This document shows, in pieces, positions 7,697-16,206 of a DNA stretch of 64,000 nt (positions are counted from its first letter, which is position 1; each line of letters starts with the position of its first letter). Source of the DNA: Luteimonas chenhongjianii (lineage in GTDB: Bacteria > Pseudomonadota > Gammaproteobacteria > Xanthomonadales > Xanthomonadaceae); assembly GCF_002327105.1 (NCBI RefSeq), contig NZ_CP023406.1, positions 1,674,001 through 1,738,000 on the forward strand, read 5' to 3'. The position numbers and the translations under genes were made by a program. The notes beneath the pieces are model-generated. The model did not search any database, had not been told where the DNA came from, and was given only the letters and a program-made list of their open reading frames with translations.

Positions 7697-9676
7697 ATGC
7701 TGCAAGCGCTACGAGATAAGACCAGTGGTTGGATCGCCATCGCCATCGTGGCGGTGCTCGCGATTCCGTTCGCGTTCTTCGGCATGGAACAGTATCTGTT
7801 CCAGAACAATGCCGACTACGCCGCCAAGGTGGAGGCACCGCCGAAATGGTGGAAATCCGCGCCCGACGTGTGGCTGGTACGCAAGCTCGCCTGGACCTCG
7901 ACCGAGGTCAGCGCCGAGGAATTCCGCCAGGCGTTCGACAGCATGCGCGAGCAGCGCCGTCAGCAGGAAGGCGAGGCTTTCGATGCGCGCGGGTTCGAGA
8001 CGCTGGAAAGCAAGCGCGAAGTTCTCGAGCAGCTGATCGATCGCGCGGTGCTCGGTCTTGCGGCCGAGCGCGCCGATATCGTCATTGGCGATGCGCAGGT
8101 GCAGGAGGTCATCCGCTCGATTCCCGCGTTCCAGGTCGAGGGCCGGTTCGATCCGCAGCGCTACCAGATGGCGCTGCAGTCGGCGCAGCCGCCGCGCACG
8201 CCGCGCGATTTCCAGGAGAGCATCCGCATCGACATGCAGCGCGCACTGGTGCCGCAGACGATCGCGGAAACCGCGTTCGTCACCGAAAGCGAAGCGGCGC
8301 GTCTGATGCGTCTGCTCGGCGAGCGCCGTGACGTGAGTTTCGTCATCGTGCCGCCGCCGGCGGTGGACAGCGCCGAGGTATCCGCCGCTGATCAGCAGGC
8401 CTGGTATGAAGCGCATGCAGCGCGTTACCGCGAGCCGGAGAAGGTCGCACTCGAGTACATCGAGTTGCGCGCCGTTGCGGCCGATGGCGACGGTCCGGTC
8501 GACGAAGCCGAGGCGCGTGCGCATTTCGAACAGGTGAAGTCGCGTTTCGCGACCGCCGAACGCCGCATGGCCTCGCACATCCTGATCGAGGTGCCGGCAG
8601 ATGCGGACGCGGCGACCCAGCAGGCGGCGCAGAAGCGCGCCGCCGAAATCGCCGCGAAGGCCCAACAGCCCGGCGCGGATTTCGCCGCGCTCGCCCGTGA
8701 GAACTCCGACGACCCGGGGTCCCGCGACGGTGGCGGTGATCTGGGTTGGATCGAGAAGGGCATGATGGCCGGCGCGTTCGAAGACGCTCTGTTTGCGATG
8801 GAGCCGGGCACGGTCAGCGCGCCGGTCCGCAGCGATTTCGGCTGGCATGTGCTGCAGCTGCGCGAGGTGGACGCCGACAAGCCGGTTGCGTTCGAGGACG
8901 TGCGCGAGCAGATGGAGCAGGAGGTCCGCGACAGTGACGGCTCGCGAGCCTACAGCGAGCAGGTCGGTCGCGTGGTCGACGAGATCAACCGCAGTCCGAT
9001 GTCGCTCGAGCCGGCGGCAGCTGCCGGGGGCGTGCAGATCCAGACGATCGGCCCCTTCGCGCGAGGCGCGGGTAGCGGCATCGCGGCGAACAATGCGGTG
9101 GTGCAGGCCGCGTTCTCCGACGCGTTGACCCAGGACGGGACGGTCAGTGACCCGATCGAGATCGGTCCGGACCACACCGTCTTCATTCGCGTCACCAGCC
9201 ACACCCCCGAGCGGGCGCAGCCGCTGGAGCAGGTGCGTGAGCGCGTCATCGCCGAGGTGCGCGCCGACCGCGCCCGCAAGCAGGCCGAGCAGACAGCGGT
9301 CGCCATGGTCGCCGAGCTCAAGGGCGGCAAGTCCCTGGAGGCATTGGCGGGCGAACGCGAATTGCAGGCGCAGGACGTGCCGGGCATTCCGCGAGGCGCG
9401 CCGGTTCCCGATGCAGTGGCCAACCAGGCTTACTTCCGCGCTGCGCCGCCCAGCGGTGATGCGGTCACGCCAGGTCGGGTGATGCTGGCCGATGGAAGCG
9501 CCGTGGTGTTCGCGGTGACCAAGGTGGAACCCGGAAACCCGGACGAAGCTTCGGAGCAGGAGCGGGAGATGCTGCGGCAGCAGCTTGGCAGCCTGCTCGG
9601 AAACGAGGATGCGGAAGTCCTGCAGCGCAGCCTGCGCCGCGAGATGAAGATCACGGTGAACGAAGCGCGCCTCTAA
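7697..9676 (+). CDS. ppiD: Periplasmic peptidyl-prolyl isomerase PpiD-like (SurA_N + parvulin)
   Basis: A 659-residue protein with one N-terminal membrane anchor (residues ~12-30, WIAIAIVAVLAIPFAFFG), a SurA_N-type chaperone region, and a parvulin domain at ~290-385. The parvulin domain includes MASHILIEV, FAALARENSDDPGS, GDLGW and the FGWHVLQL strand. PpiD anchors at the inner-membrane SecYEG exit and helps outer-membrane and periplasmic proteins fold. The length and order match PpiD rather than free SurA. A strong terminator follows directly. It is divergent from hupB. The giant two-partner adhesin elsewhere in the window is the kind of client periplasmic chaperones handle, but no link is shown. 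Confidence 0.88.
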   Translation: MLQALRDKTSGWIAIAIVAVLAIPFAFFGMEQYLFQNNADYAAKVEAPPKWWKSAPDVWLVRKLAWTSTEVSAEEFRQAFDSMREQRRQQEGEAFDARGFETLESKREVLEQLIDRAVLGLAAERADIVIGDAQVQEVIRSIPAFQVEGRFDPQRYQMALQSAQPPRTPRDFQESIRIDMQRALVPQTIAETAFVTESEAARLMRLLGERRDVSFVIVPPPAVDSAEVSAADQQAWYEAHAARYREPEKVALEYIELRAVAADGDGPVDEAEARAHFEQVKSRFATAERRMASHILIEVPADADAATQQAAQKRAAEIAAKAQQPGADFAALARENSDDPGSRDGGGDLGWIEKGMMAGAFEDALFAMEPGTVSAPVRSDFGWHVLQLREVDADKPVAFEDVREQMEQEVRDSDGSRAYSEQVGRVVDEINRSPMSLEPAAAAGGVQIQTIGPFARGAGSGIAANNAVVQAAFSDALTQDGTVSDPIEIGPDHTVFIRVTSHTPERAQPLEQVRERVIAEVRADRARKQAEQTAVAMVAELKGGKSLEALAGERELQAQDVPGIPRGAPVPDAVANQAYFRAAPPSGDAVTPGRVMLADGSAVVFAVTKVEPGNPDEASEQEREMLRQQLGSLLGNEDAEVLQRSLRREMKITVNEARL

Positions 9677-9697
9677 GCGCGCGATCCGTGATCGAAG

Positions 9698-9724
9698 AGC
9701 CCGGCGCAAGCCGGGCTTTTTTTT
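9698..9724 (+). terminator. Intrinsic terminator of ppiD
   Basis: AGCCCGGC-GCAA-GCCGGGCT forms a perfect 8-base-pair stem with a GNRA-type loop, followed by eight T residues, 22 bases after the ppiD stop. Confidence 0.95.
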
Positions 9725-10224
9725 GCCCGGCCACTGGCTGGGGCACTCGCCGGCTGCCCGTCGCGCAAAGCCGTGCGCTTGGCCCCCCGGAAAGCGCACG
9801 ACGCCCGATCAGGCCCTGATGAAGTGCTTGGGACCGGCTCACTCGCACTGGTCTCGGCGCCCAGCCAGCCGCATCGCGCCGAGCTGACCAAGGTGATGAC
9901 GACGGCGAGCGCGCGCGGACGCGTGCGCCCGACCGGTGTCGATGTGTGGACCCCCACGGGACCGGGCGCCGTGAGTCCGCGTGCGCGAGCGGAGACTTCG
10001 TTTTCGATCTGCGCAGGTGCGTCGGTTGGTCCGGACGCGGTCTGGTCGCATGCGTCAGGCCGATATGAGGCGCGCAGTCCCAATCCGGGCGATGCGCCTC
10101 CGACGAAGCACGGCTGGCATAGATCGAAGCTCGATCGGCGGGCGCGACGTGTGTGCGTCCTCAAGCGCGCCGACGCCAGCGGGTCCAACACGGTTCGGGG
10201 CGCCGGGCGCGCGCCGCGCGGGGA
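9725..10224. other. 500-bp intergenic region without a recognised gene
   Basis: It lies between the ppiD terminator and the mltD stop. Frames of 70-180 codons exist on both strands, but their translations are arginine/alanine-rich with no domain features, as expected of high-GC non-coding DNA. I see no RNA gene or clear repeat. Confidence 0.5.
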
Positions 10225-11400
10225 TCAGCGTGCGTCGATCTGCAGGAGCATGCCGGGTCGCAATACGCTGCGCGCGGTCAGCGCGTTGCGGCCCAGGAGC
10301 TGCTGCGTGCTCAGCCCGTAACGCTTGGCAATCGACCAGGGGGACTCGCCCGCTGCGACGGTGTGCACGCGCTGCGCCTGCGATGCGGTATCGGGCGCCG
10401 CGTCGGCGGCGGGCATGTCGATGTCCGGTGGCGCTTCGGCCATGAACACCGGCGGCGCGGCGGCGGACTGCGGTACCAGCAGGCTGACCGGCTGTCCGAT
10501 CCGGGCGAGGCGACCGTCGGCATGCGCGGGATTGAGTCTCTTGAGCCGCGCGGCGTCGGTGACGTGGCGGTCGGCAAGCGTGTCCAGGTCGCGGATGCCG
10601 TCGGGCACCGGGATCGCGGTCAGTGCCGGCACCTCCCGGTCCATCGCCGCCATCCAGGTTTCGCGCGTGCCGGCTTCCTTGATCAGGCACGACAGCGCAT
10701 GCAGCTTGCGTACGTAGGTCTGGGTGATCTGCGGCACCGGCAAGGAATCGGGCGTCGCGTCGCGCGCCTCCTGTCCCGCACGCTTGAGAGCGTTGAATAC
10801 CCGGTATTCGCCGGCGTTGTAGGCCATCACAGCCAGTCGCCAGTCCCCGGCCAGCATGCCGTGCAGGCTCTTGAGGTAGCGCACCGCAGCGCGGGTGGAA
10901 TCGGCGGGCGACAGGCGGCCGTCATACCCCGGCCGGATCGGAATCTCGTGATTGCGCGCGGTCACCGCGATGAACTGCCAGAGCCCTGCGGGTCCCGATG
11001 GACTGCGGGCAGCGGGGCGATAGCCGCTTTCGACGAAGGGAATCAATGCGTACTCGGTCGGCAGGTGCTGGGCGCGGATCTCCTCGACCACATACGAAAA
11101 CAGCGGCAGTACGTCGTTTCCGCCGGAGGCCAGCTGGCGTGGGACATGGCCGAACTGTGCGCGCCACCGCTCCGTCGCGGCGTCATTGCAATCGGGCTCC
11201 GAGAGCCCTTCGACGAACCGGCGGTAGACCTCCTGGCCATTGCGGGTGACCGGTGGTGTCGGCACTGCTGCGACAGTTGTGGTTGCCGGGACAAGGGCGG
11301 GGGCGGGGCCCGGGGTGGCGCCTGCGGCGGGGGTGTCTGCCGCATGCAGGATGGTCGTCGGCGCTACCAGCATCAGCAATGCTGCGGCCAGCCGGGTCAT
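10225..11400 (-). CDS. mltD: Membrane-bound lytic murein transglycosylase D-like (SLT + LysM)
   Basis: The start at 11400 (MTRLAAALLMLV) has AGGG 8 bases upstream and gives a clean signal peptide; an ATG at 11415 overlapping gloB is the alternative. The SLT domain (residues ~90-230) has the catalytic glutamate in IPFVESGYRP, then GPAGLWQF and MAYNAGEYRVF. A single LysM domain (HTVAAGESPWSIAKRYGLS) closes the ~391-residue protein; E. coli MltD has more than one LysM and a lipoprotein signal, which is not evident here. The enzyme cleaves the glycan strand of peptidoglycan. Its neighbour gloB is immediately upstream on the same strand. Confidence 0.88.
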   Translation of the reverse strand: MTRLAAALLMLVAPTTILHAADTPAAGATPGPAPALVPATTTVAAVPTPPVTRNGQEVYRRFVEGLSEPDCNDAATERWRAQFGHVPRQLASGGNDVLPLFSYVVEEIRAQHLPTEYALIPFVESGYRPAARSPSGPAGLWQFIAVTARNHEIPIRPGYDGRLSPADSTRAAVRYLKSLHGMLAGDWRLAVMAYNAGEYRVFNALKRAGQEARDATPDSLPVPQITQTYVRKLHALSCLIKEAGTRETWMAAMDREVPALTAIPVPDGIRDLDTLADRHVTDAARLKRLNPAHADGRLARIGQPVSLLVPQSAAAPPVFMAEAPPDIDMPAADAAPDTASQAQRVHTVAAGESPWSIAKRYGLSTQQLLGRNALTARSVLRPGMLLQIDAR

Positions 11401-11411
11401 CGGACCCGCCC

Positions 11412-12176
11412 TCATGCGACGAAGCCGTCCTTCCAGCGCCGCAGCCCGGCGAACACGGCGACGCGGTCCTGCGCGTCGAACCCCCCATGCCGCGCGACCG
11501 CCTCGCGGACGGCAGCGGTGTGGGTACGCAGGAAAGGATTGGCGTCGAGTTCGCTCGCAAGAGCGACGGGCAGGGTAGGGCGCGAGGCGCTGCGCATGTC
11601 GAGAATCTCCTGTTCGCGGCGCCGGAGCGCTGCGTTGTCCGGGTCCACCGTCCGCGCGAAGGCGGCGTTGGCGCGGCTGTACTCATGGCCGCAGCAGACC
11701 AGTGTATCGGGTGGCAGGGCCGCGAGGCGGTCCAGCGAAGCCAGCATCTGGGCCGGCGTACCTTCGAACATACGCCCACAGCCGAGGCTGAACAGGGTGT
11801 CCCCGCTGAACAGATGACCGTGCCCGTGAAACGCGATGTGGCTGCGGGTATGCCCGGGGACCTCGATCACTTCGAAGCGCCAGTCGCCCACCGGAACGGT
11901 GCTTGCGGCCCCGATCCGCGCGGTGGCGTGGGGAATCCGTGGATCGTCGGGGGCGTACACGGGAAGGCCGGGCCAGCGCGCCAACAGGGCGGGCACGCCG
12001 CCGATATGGTCGGCGTGGTGGTGGGTCAGCAGCACGGCCAGCGGCGTCAGGCCCGCATCGGCGGCGCCCAGCACCGGCCCCGCGTCCCCCGGGTCCACGA
12101 TGACAGCCCGGCCCGAGTCGTCGGCCAGGGTCCAGATGTAGTTGTCGTCGAAGGCGGGCAGCGGCTGCACTCGCAT
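11412..12176 (-). CDS. gloB: Hydroxyacylglutathione hydrolase (glyoxalase II)
   Basis: This 254-residue protein begins [15 protein letters not shown], typical of GloB, and has the binuclear-metal motif [10 protein letters not shown] (51-60), the HTRSHIAFH and [15 protein letters not shown] segments, and the C-terminal HAGH-type region with [11 protein letters not shown]. It hydrolyses S-lactoylglutathione to lactate and glutathione in methylglyoxal detoxification. It is divergent from the methyltransferase gene (165 bases between starts) and followed by mltD. Confidence 0.95.
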   Translation of the reverse strand: MRVQPLPAFDDNYIWTLADDSGRAVIVDPGDAGPVLGAADAGLTPLAVLLTHHHADHIGGVPALLARWPGLPVYAPDDPRIPHATARIGAASTVPVGDWRFEVIEVPGHTRSHIAFHGHGHLFSGDTLFSLGCGRMFEGTPAQMLASLDRLAALPPDTLVCCGHEYSRANAAFARTVDPDNAALRRREQEILDMRSASRPTLPVALASELDANPFLRTHTAAVREAVARHGGFDAQDRVAVFAGLRRWKDGFVA

Positions 12177-12327
12177 CGTTACGGACTCCGTGATCGGCGT
12201 GGCGCGGCGCAGAGGACTGCGGGACAGGGCGGAGCGCCAGCGCGTTCGCGACCCGGGTTGGGCTCGCGTGTCCGCCCGCAGCGCCGGTGAGACCGCGGCG
12301 CCGGGGTCGCGCAGGTCCCGGAGCCCT

Positions 12328-12333
12328 TACAAT
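12328..12333 (+). promoter_or_regulatory. Possible -10 element giving a leaderless methyltransferase mRNA
   Basis: TACAAT ends 7 bases before the ATG at 12341 and there is no Shine-Dalgarno. With normal spacing, transcription would begin at or within a base of the start codon. No -35 box is clear. Confidence 0.4.
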
Positions 12334-12340
12334 CGGGACC

Positions 12341-12994
12341 ATGCCCGTGATCACTCCGGCCGGTCAACCCGGCAGCGCCAGCAACTGGTTCGAAACGGCG
12401 GCCGGCCGCGCGGTGCTCGACAGCGAACGCGTGCTGGTCAGCGAGGTCCTGGCATCGCACCCGGGCCTGCCCTGGCTGTGGCTCGCGCCGGCGGCCCCGG
12501 CGACGTCGGCATCCGGACGCGGGCTGTGCCTGGTCCGCGGCGGCGACACCCTGCGTGGCGCGGTCCGGTGCGGCACGCCGCTGCCGCTGCCCAGCGAAGC
12601 GTTCGGCGCCGTGGTGCTGCAGCACGTGATCGGCGGACGCGAGGACGGGCTGGGCCTGCTCGAGGAGGCCGCGCGCGTCCTGTCGCCCGGGGGCCGTCTG
12701 TGGCTGCTGGTGCTCAACCCGCTGACCCCGTACCGCTGGCGCTGGCGCGGCACCGGCATCGCCAGCGCCGAGCCCTTGACCTGGAGACGGCGGATGCGTG
12801 AAGCGGGCCTCGCGCCGGATGCGGTGTCGAGCGGACTCGGCCCGAGTTGGCGGATCGAGCCGGTGAGCGGGGTCCAGAACGGCCCGGGTCTACGGGCCGC
12901 TTATGCCCTGTGCGGGCAGAAACGTCATCTGCCCCTGACACCCACGCGCAGTCTGCGCCCGCTCGCCCTGCCAGCTGGCGCGGCAGCTGGCTGA
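12341..12994 (+). CDS. Class I SAM-dependent methyltransferase-like protein
   Basis: This 217-residue protein shows the second half of the class I methyltransferase fold: [12 protein letters not shown] (motif II region) followed by [22 protein letters not shown], a very common methyltransferase signature. The glycine-rich SAM loop expected near the N-terminus is poorly recognisable ([15 protein letters not shown]), so binding of SAM may be altered. The substrate is unknown. The gene lies between gloB and rnhA. The chosen ATG has no ribosome site, consistent with leaderless translation. Confidence 0.65.
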   Translation: MPVITPAGQPGSASNWFETAAGRAVLDSERVLVSEVLASHPGLPWLWLAPAAPATSASGRGLCLVRGGDTLRGAVRCGTPLPLPSEAFGAVVLQHVIGGREDGLGLLEEAARVLSPGGRLWLLVLNPLTPYRWRWRGTGIASAEPLTWRRRMREAGLAPDAVSSGLGPSWRIEPVSGVQNGPGLRAAYALCGQKRHLPLTPTRSLRPLALPAGAAAG

Positions 12995-13016
12995 TACCCA
13001 TATTCCGGAAACAGTG

Positions 13017-13463
13017 ATGAAGTCGATCGAGATCTATACCGATGGCGCATGCCTCGGCAACCCGGGCCCTGGCGGCTGGGGGGCCCTGTTGCGCTACAAG
13101 AACATCGAGCGCGAGCTCTCGGGCGGCGAGCCGCTGACCACCAACAACCGCATGGAACTGATGGGCGCGATCGCCGCGCTGGAAGCGCTGAGCGAGCCGT
13201 GCGAGATCGTGCTGCACACCGATTCCCAGTACGTGCGCCAGGGCATCACCGAATGGCTGCGCAACTGGGTGCGGCGCGGCTGGAAGACGGCCGGCGGCGG
13301 CGCGGTCAAGAACCAGGATCTGTGGCAGCGCCTGCAGATCGCCTGCGAGCGCCACCGGATCGACTGGCAGTGGGTGAAGGGTCACTCGGGGCATCCCGAG
13401 AACGAGCGCGTCGACGCGCTCGCCAGCGCCGCCGCGCGCGCCCAGCGCACCGCAGCGGCCTGA
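13017..13463 (+). CDS. rnhA: Ribonuclease HI
   Basis: A 148-residue enzyme with all RNase HI hallmarks: [17 protein letters not shown] (catalytic Asp-9), [10 protein letters not shown] (Glu), HTDSQYV (Asp) and the basic handle [21 protein letters not shown]. It removes RNA from RNA/DNA hybrids during replication. GGAA sits 6 bases before the ATG at 13017; a GTG one codon earlier is possible. Its stop overlaps a potential ATG of dnaQ, and the rnhA-dnaQ pairing is the usual gammaproteobacterial arrangement, though in E. coli the two genes are divergent. Confidence 0.97.
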   Translation: MKSIEIYTDGACLGNPGPGGWGALLRYKNIERELSGGEPLTTNNRMELMGAIAALEALSEPCEIVLHTDSQYVRQGITEWLRNWVRRGWKTAGGGAVKNQDLWQRLQIACERHRIDWQWVKGHSGHPENERVDALASAAARAQRTAAA

Positions 13464-13474
13464 TGGAGACACCG

Positions 13475-14203
13475 ATGCGCCAGATCGTCCTCGATACCGA
13501 AACCACCGGCCTGGAGTGGAAGAAGGGCAACCGCGTCGTCGAGATCGGTTGCGTGGAGCTGGTCGAGCGTCGGCCGACCGGCCGCACCTATCACCAGTAC
13601 ATCAAGCCGGACCGCGATTTCGAGCAGGGCGCGGCCGAGGTGACCGGACTGAGCCTGGAATTCCTGGCCGACAAGCCGGTTTTCGCCGAGATCGCAGACG
13701 CCTTCCTCGAGTTCATCGACGGCGCGGAGCTGGTGATCCACAACGCTGCCTTCGACGTGGGCTTCCTCGACAACGAGCTCGCGCTGCTCGGCCCGGCCTA
13801 CGGCAGCCTGCGGCAGCGGGTGACGGTGGAAGACTCCCTGCTGCTTGCCCGCCAGCGCTATCCGGGCCAGCGCAATTCGCTCGACGCGCTGTGCAAGCGG
13901 CTGGGCGTCGACAACGCACACCGCCAGCTGCATGGCGCGCTGCTCGATGCGCAGCTGCTGGCCGAGGTTTATCTGGCCCTGACCGCGGGCCAGCACGAGA
14001 TCGGCTTCGGCAGCGGGTCCGAGCCCGAGCCCGATACGCACCACGTGGTGCTGGCCCGGCCGATGGGCGCGCGTCCGCCGCTACGTGTTCCGGCCGACGA
14101 TCTCGCCGCGCACGCGGCGCGGGTCGAGGCGATCCGCAGGAAAGCGGGCGTCAGCCTGTGGGCGCCTGCGCCTGCGCCCGCGGCCGAGACCGAGGCCGCC
14201 TGA
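13475..14203 (+). CDS. dnaQ: DNA polymerase III epsilon subunit (3'-5' proofreading exonuclease)
   Basis: This 242-residue protein has ExoI VLDTETTGLEWKKGNRVVEIG (Asp-7, Glu-9), ExoII HNAAFDVGFLD and ExoIII HGALLDAQLLAEVY, followed by a C-terminal tail that normally binds the alpha subunit. It corrects misincorporated bases at the replication fork. I chose the ATG at 13475 because GGAG lies 6 bases upstream; an ATG at 13463 overlapping the rnhA stop would add four residues. It is probably co-transcribed with rnhA. Confidence 0.96.
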   Translation: MRQIVLDTETTGLEWKKGNRVVEIGCVELVERRPTGRTYHQYIKPDRDFEQGAAEVTGLSLEFLADKPVFAEIADAFLEFIDGAELVIHNAAFDVGFLDNELALLGPAYGSLRQRVTVEDSLLLARQRYPGQRNSLDALCKRLGVDNAHRQLHGALLDAQLLAEVYLALTAGQHEIGFGSGSEPEPDTHHVVLARPMGARPPLRVPADDLAAHAARVEAIRRKAGVSLWAPAPAPAAETEAA

Positions 14204-14206
14204 GGC

Positions 14207-14232
14207 AAAAGCGCCGGCCCTCAGTGCCGGCG
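14207..14232 (-). terminator. Possible terminator of the PP2C gene
   Basis: CGCCGGC (14212-14218) pairs with GCCGGCG (14226-14232). On the minus strand the stem overlaps the phosphatase stop codon and is followed by CTTTTG. The T-run is short, and the same hairpin could also act on dnaQ transcripts. Confidence 0.5.
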
Positions 14233-14925
14233 GATCAGGATCACCGTGACGTTGTCGGAACCGCCGCCATCAAGTGCGGCGGCGACCAGTCCGTCCACGC
14301 ATTCCTGCGCGCTGCACTCGGCGTGCGCCAGGACTCGCGAGATGCCCCGGTCGTCGACCTCCTCGGTGAGGCCGTCGCTGCACAGCAGAAGCTGCGTGCC
14401 GGGGTTCAGTTCGCCCGACAGCGTCTCCACGTTGAGCATCTGCGGATCGGTGACCCCCAGGGCCTGGGTGACCACGTTGCGATGGGGGTGGCTGCGCGCC
14501 TGATCGACGGTGATCGCACCCTGCGCGATGAGCTCCTGCACGTAGCTGTGATCCTGCGAGAGCTGGGTGAGCTTGCCGTCCCGCCACAGATAGACGCGGC
14601 TGTCACCGACCCACGCCACCTCGAAACGATTGCCGGTCACGCGGGCGGCGACCACCGTCGTGCCCATCGGCAGGCTGTCGCCACGCCGGCGCGACGCGCG
14701 GATGATCTCCTCGTCGGCGATGCGGATCGCCTGGGACAGGGAAGTGCCCTGGCGGATTTCGCGGACGATGGTCTCGCGCGCGAGCGCACTGGCGACTTCA
14801 CCATATTCGTGTCCGCCCATGCCGTCGGCGACCAGCCAGAGCGCCAGCTCGCTGTCGCCGTAATAGGTGTCTTCGTTGAGATCCCGGCGCAGACCCGCGT
14901 GCGTCAGATGGCCGAACTCGATCAT
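14221..14925 (-). CDS. PP2C-family protein serine/threonine phosphatase
   Basis: A 234-residue PP2C catalytic domain without extra regions: DLNEDTYYGD, VADGMGGHEYGEVAS, MGTTVVAARV, AWVGDSRVYL, LLLCSDGLTEEV and GGSDNVTVILI supply the metal-binding aspartates. It removes phosphate from Ser/Thr of target proteins; bacterial relatives (Stp1/PrpC/PppA) oppose Hanks-type kinases or control type VI secretion. No kinase or FHA gene is adjacent, so the partner is unknown. AGGGA lies before the ATG at 14925, and the longer frame upstream has no supporting features. It is convergent with dnaQ. Confidence 0.9.
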   Translation of the reverse strand: MIEFGHLTHAGLRRDLNEDTYYGDSELALWLVADGMGGHEYGEVASALARETIVREIRQGTSLSQAIRIADEEIIRASRRRGDSLPMGTTVVAARVTGNRFEVAWVGDSRVYLWRDGKLTQLSQDHSYVQELIAQGAITVDQARSHPHRNVVTQALGVTDPQMLNVETLSGELNPGTQLLLCSDGLTEEVDDRGISRVLAHAECSAQECVDGLVAAALDGGGSDNVTVILIRRH

Positions 14926-15190
14926 GCGTCGTCCCTGTACGGAAAAAGCTGGTGGAGGTCGCAGCGGCGGTACGGCCCGCCGGAGGCACGGCCGGTGCGA
15001 CGCGAAAACGGGCGTCGCACGGGGGGGGCGGCCGGAAACGATGACGGCACATCCGATCACGTGACCACGGACTGCCGGCAGCATAGGCCAAGCGCGGCCG
15101 ATGCGCTGCAGCGTCGCAGCGCTGCGACGCGTCCCGCTGGCCTTTGCCAAGAATCCGGCGCAAATGCCCGCCGATCTGCGCCCGAAACGC

Positions 15191-15210
15191 AAAACGCCCC
15201 TTGCGGGGCG
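15191..15210 (-). terminator. Intrinsic terminator of tRNA-Ser(CGA)
   Basis: CGCCCC and GGGGCG form a stem with a 4-base loop; on the minus strand it is followed by TTTTGCGTTT, 12 bases past the tRNA CCA end. Confidence 0.8.
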
Positions 15211-15222
15211 CTGTGCGAATCT

Positions 15223-15313
15223 TGGCGGAGAGGGGGGGATTCGAACCCCCGAGGCGCTATAAACGCCTGCCTGATTTCGAGTCAGGTACATTCAACCGCT
15301 CTGCCACCTCTCC
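15223..15313 (-). tRNA. tRNA-Ser(CGA)
   Basis: A 91-base class II tRNA with acceptor GGAGAGG/CCTCTCC, a long variable arm (GCAGGCGTTTATAGCGCCTC), anticodon loop CTCGAAA reading CGA, and encoded CCA. Confidence 0.96.
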
Positions 15314-15387
15314 TGCGGTCCCGTGCGCCATGCGGCGTCCGGGGGCGCAATCATACGGGCGCGCCGTGCGGCCGACAAGCGCGGCGT

Positions 15388-15393
15388 TACACT
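15388..15393 (+). promoter_or_regulatory. Possible -10 element for the DUF6165-like gene
   Basis: TACACT lies 31 bases before the ATG at 15425, in the same context (TACACTGGACGG) as the element upstream of ppiD. No -35 box is clear. Confidence 0.35.
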
Positions 15394-15424
15394 GGACGGC
15401 CTGTCCGTGTCGCGGGTGCCGCCG

Positions 15425-15835
15425 ATGTCCGAAATTTCAGTCCCTGTCTCCTATGGCGAGCTCCTGGACAAGATCTCGATCCTGCAGATCAAGTCCGAGC
15501 GGATGGAGGATCCGGTCAAGCTGGCCAACGTCCGCAACGAACTCTCCGCGCTGGAGCAGGCGTGGATGGCCCACCCCGCGGCCGGCCACGACATCGGCCG
15601 CCTGCGCGCCGAGCTCAAGGCCGTCAACGAGCGGCTGTGGGACATCGAGGACGCGGTGCGGGTCAAGGAGCGCGCCGGCGAGTTCGACGACGCCTTCGTG
15701 CAGCTCGCGCGCAGCGTGTACTTCGAGAACGACGAGCGTGCCCGCATCAAGAAGGCGATCAATCTGGCGCTGGGGTCGGCCTACGTCGAGGAAAAGTCCT
15801 ATTCCGATTACCGCGGCGGGTCCGCCGCGTCCTGA
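15425..15835 (+). CDS. DUF6165-like conserved protein
   Basis: This 136-residue protein begins MSEISVPVSYGELLDKISIL and is predicted soluble and helical, with acidic/basic heptad-like stretches (LKAVNERLWDIEDAVRVKERAGEFDD). I recognise it as a conserved protein often found beside LPS heptosyltransferases in proteobacteria, annotated DUF6165; the family name is from memory and the function is unknown. Here it is convergent with a small membrane-protein gene (28-base tail-to-tail overlap), beyond which lie a GT9 heptosyltransferase and kdkA, supporting an LPS-core link. Confidence 0.65.
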   Translation: MSEISVPVSYGELLDKISILQIKSERMEDPVKLANVRNELSALEQAWMAHPAAGHDIGRLRAELKAVNERLWDIEDAVRVKERAGEFDDAFVQLARSVYFENDERARIKKAINLALGSAYVEEKSYSDYRGGSAAS

Positions 15836-16206
15836 TTGCGCGTGGCCGGGCCCGCGCGACGCGCCTTGTGCTCGATGTATTCGTCCATGCGGCTGAGCAG
15901 TCTCCACCACTCGCTGCCGTCCTCGCGGAAGGTGCGCACGGCGCCGGCGCGCACCAGGATGCGGCGCAGCTCGTCGTCCTCGAAGCCGCCCAGGTGCTTG
16001 CGCAGCACTTCGAACGAACGGTCGGTGTAACCGCGATGGCCGAGGAAATGTCGGGCGGTGTCCTCGGCGGCGAACTCGGTCTTGTGTTCGGTGCGCAGGC
16101 GCTCGAGCTGCTGCGCGTGCAGCTGGCGGTTGAGCAGGAAGCTGACCCCGCCGCCGACGACCGCGCCGACGAGGGTGGCGAGCAGGCCGGCGAGCAGGGG
16201 ATCCAT
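15808..16206 (-). CDS. Small hypothetical protein with N-terminal membrane segment
   Basis: This 132-residue protein is not a family I recognise. It starts with a glycine-rich hydrophobic helix (LLAGLLATLVGAVVGGGVSFLL), then an amphipathic, charged helix and a soluble tail with FEVLRKHLGGFEDDELRRILVRAGAVRTF, which could be a small winged-helix-like or effector region. Its ATG shares one base with the TGA of the heptosyltransferase gene (TGATG), so translation is probably coupled. Its 3' end overlaps the convergent DUF6165-like gene by 28 bases. Confidence 0.65.
   Translation of the reverse strand: MDPLLAGLLATLVGAVVGGGVSFLLNRQLHAQQLERLRTEHKTEFAAEDTARHFLGHRGYTDRSFEVLRKHLGGFEDDELRRILVRAGAVRTFREDGSEWWRLLSRMDEYIEHKARRAGPATRNQDAADPPR

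Noticed and set aside
9773..10321. 182-codon frame between ppiD and mltD
   Set aside because: It overlaps the mltD 3' end and has no family features; typical random high-GC open frame.
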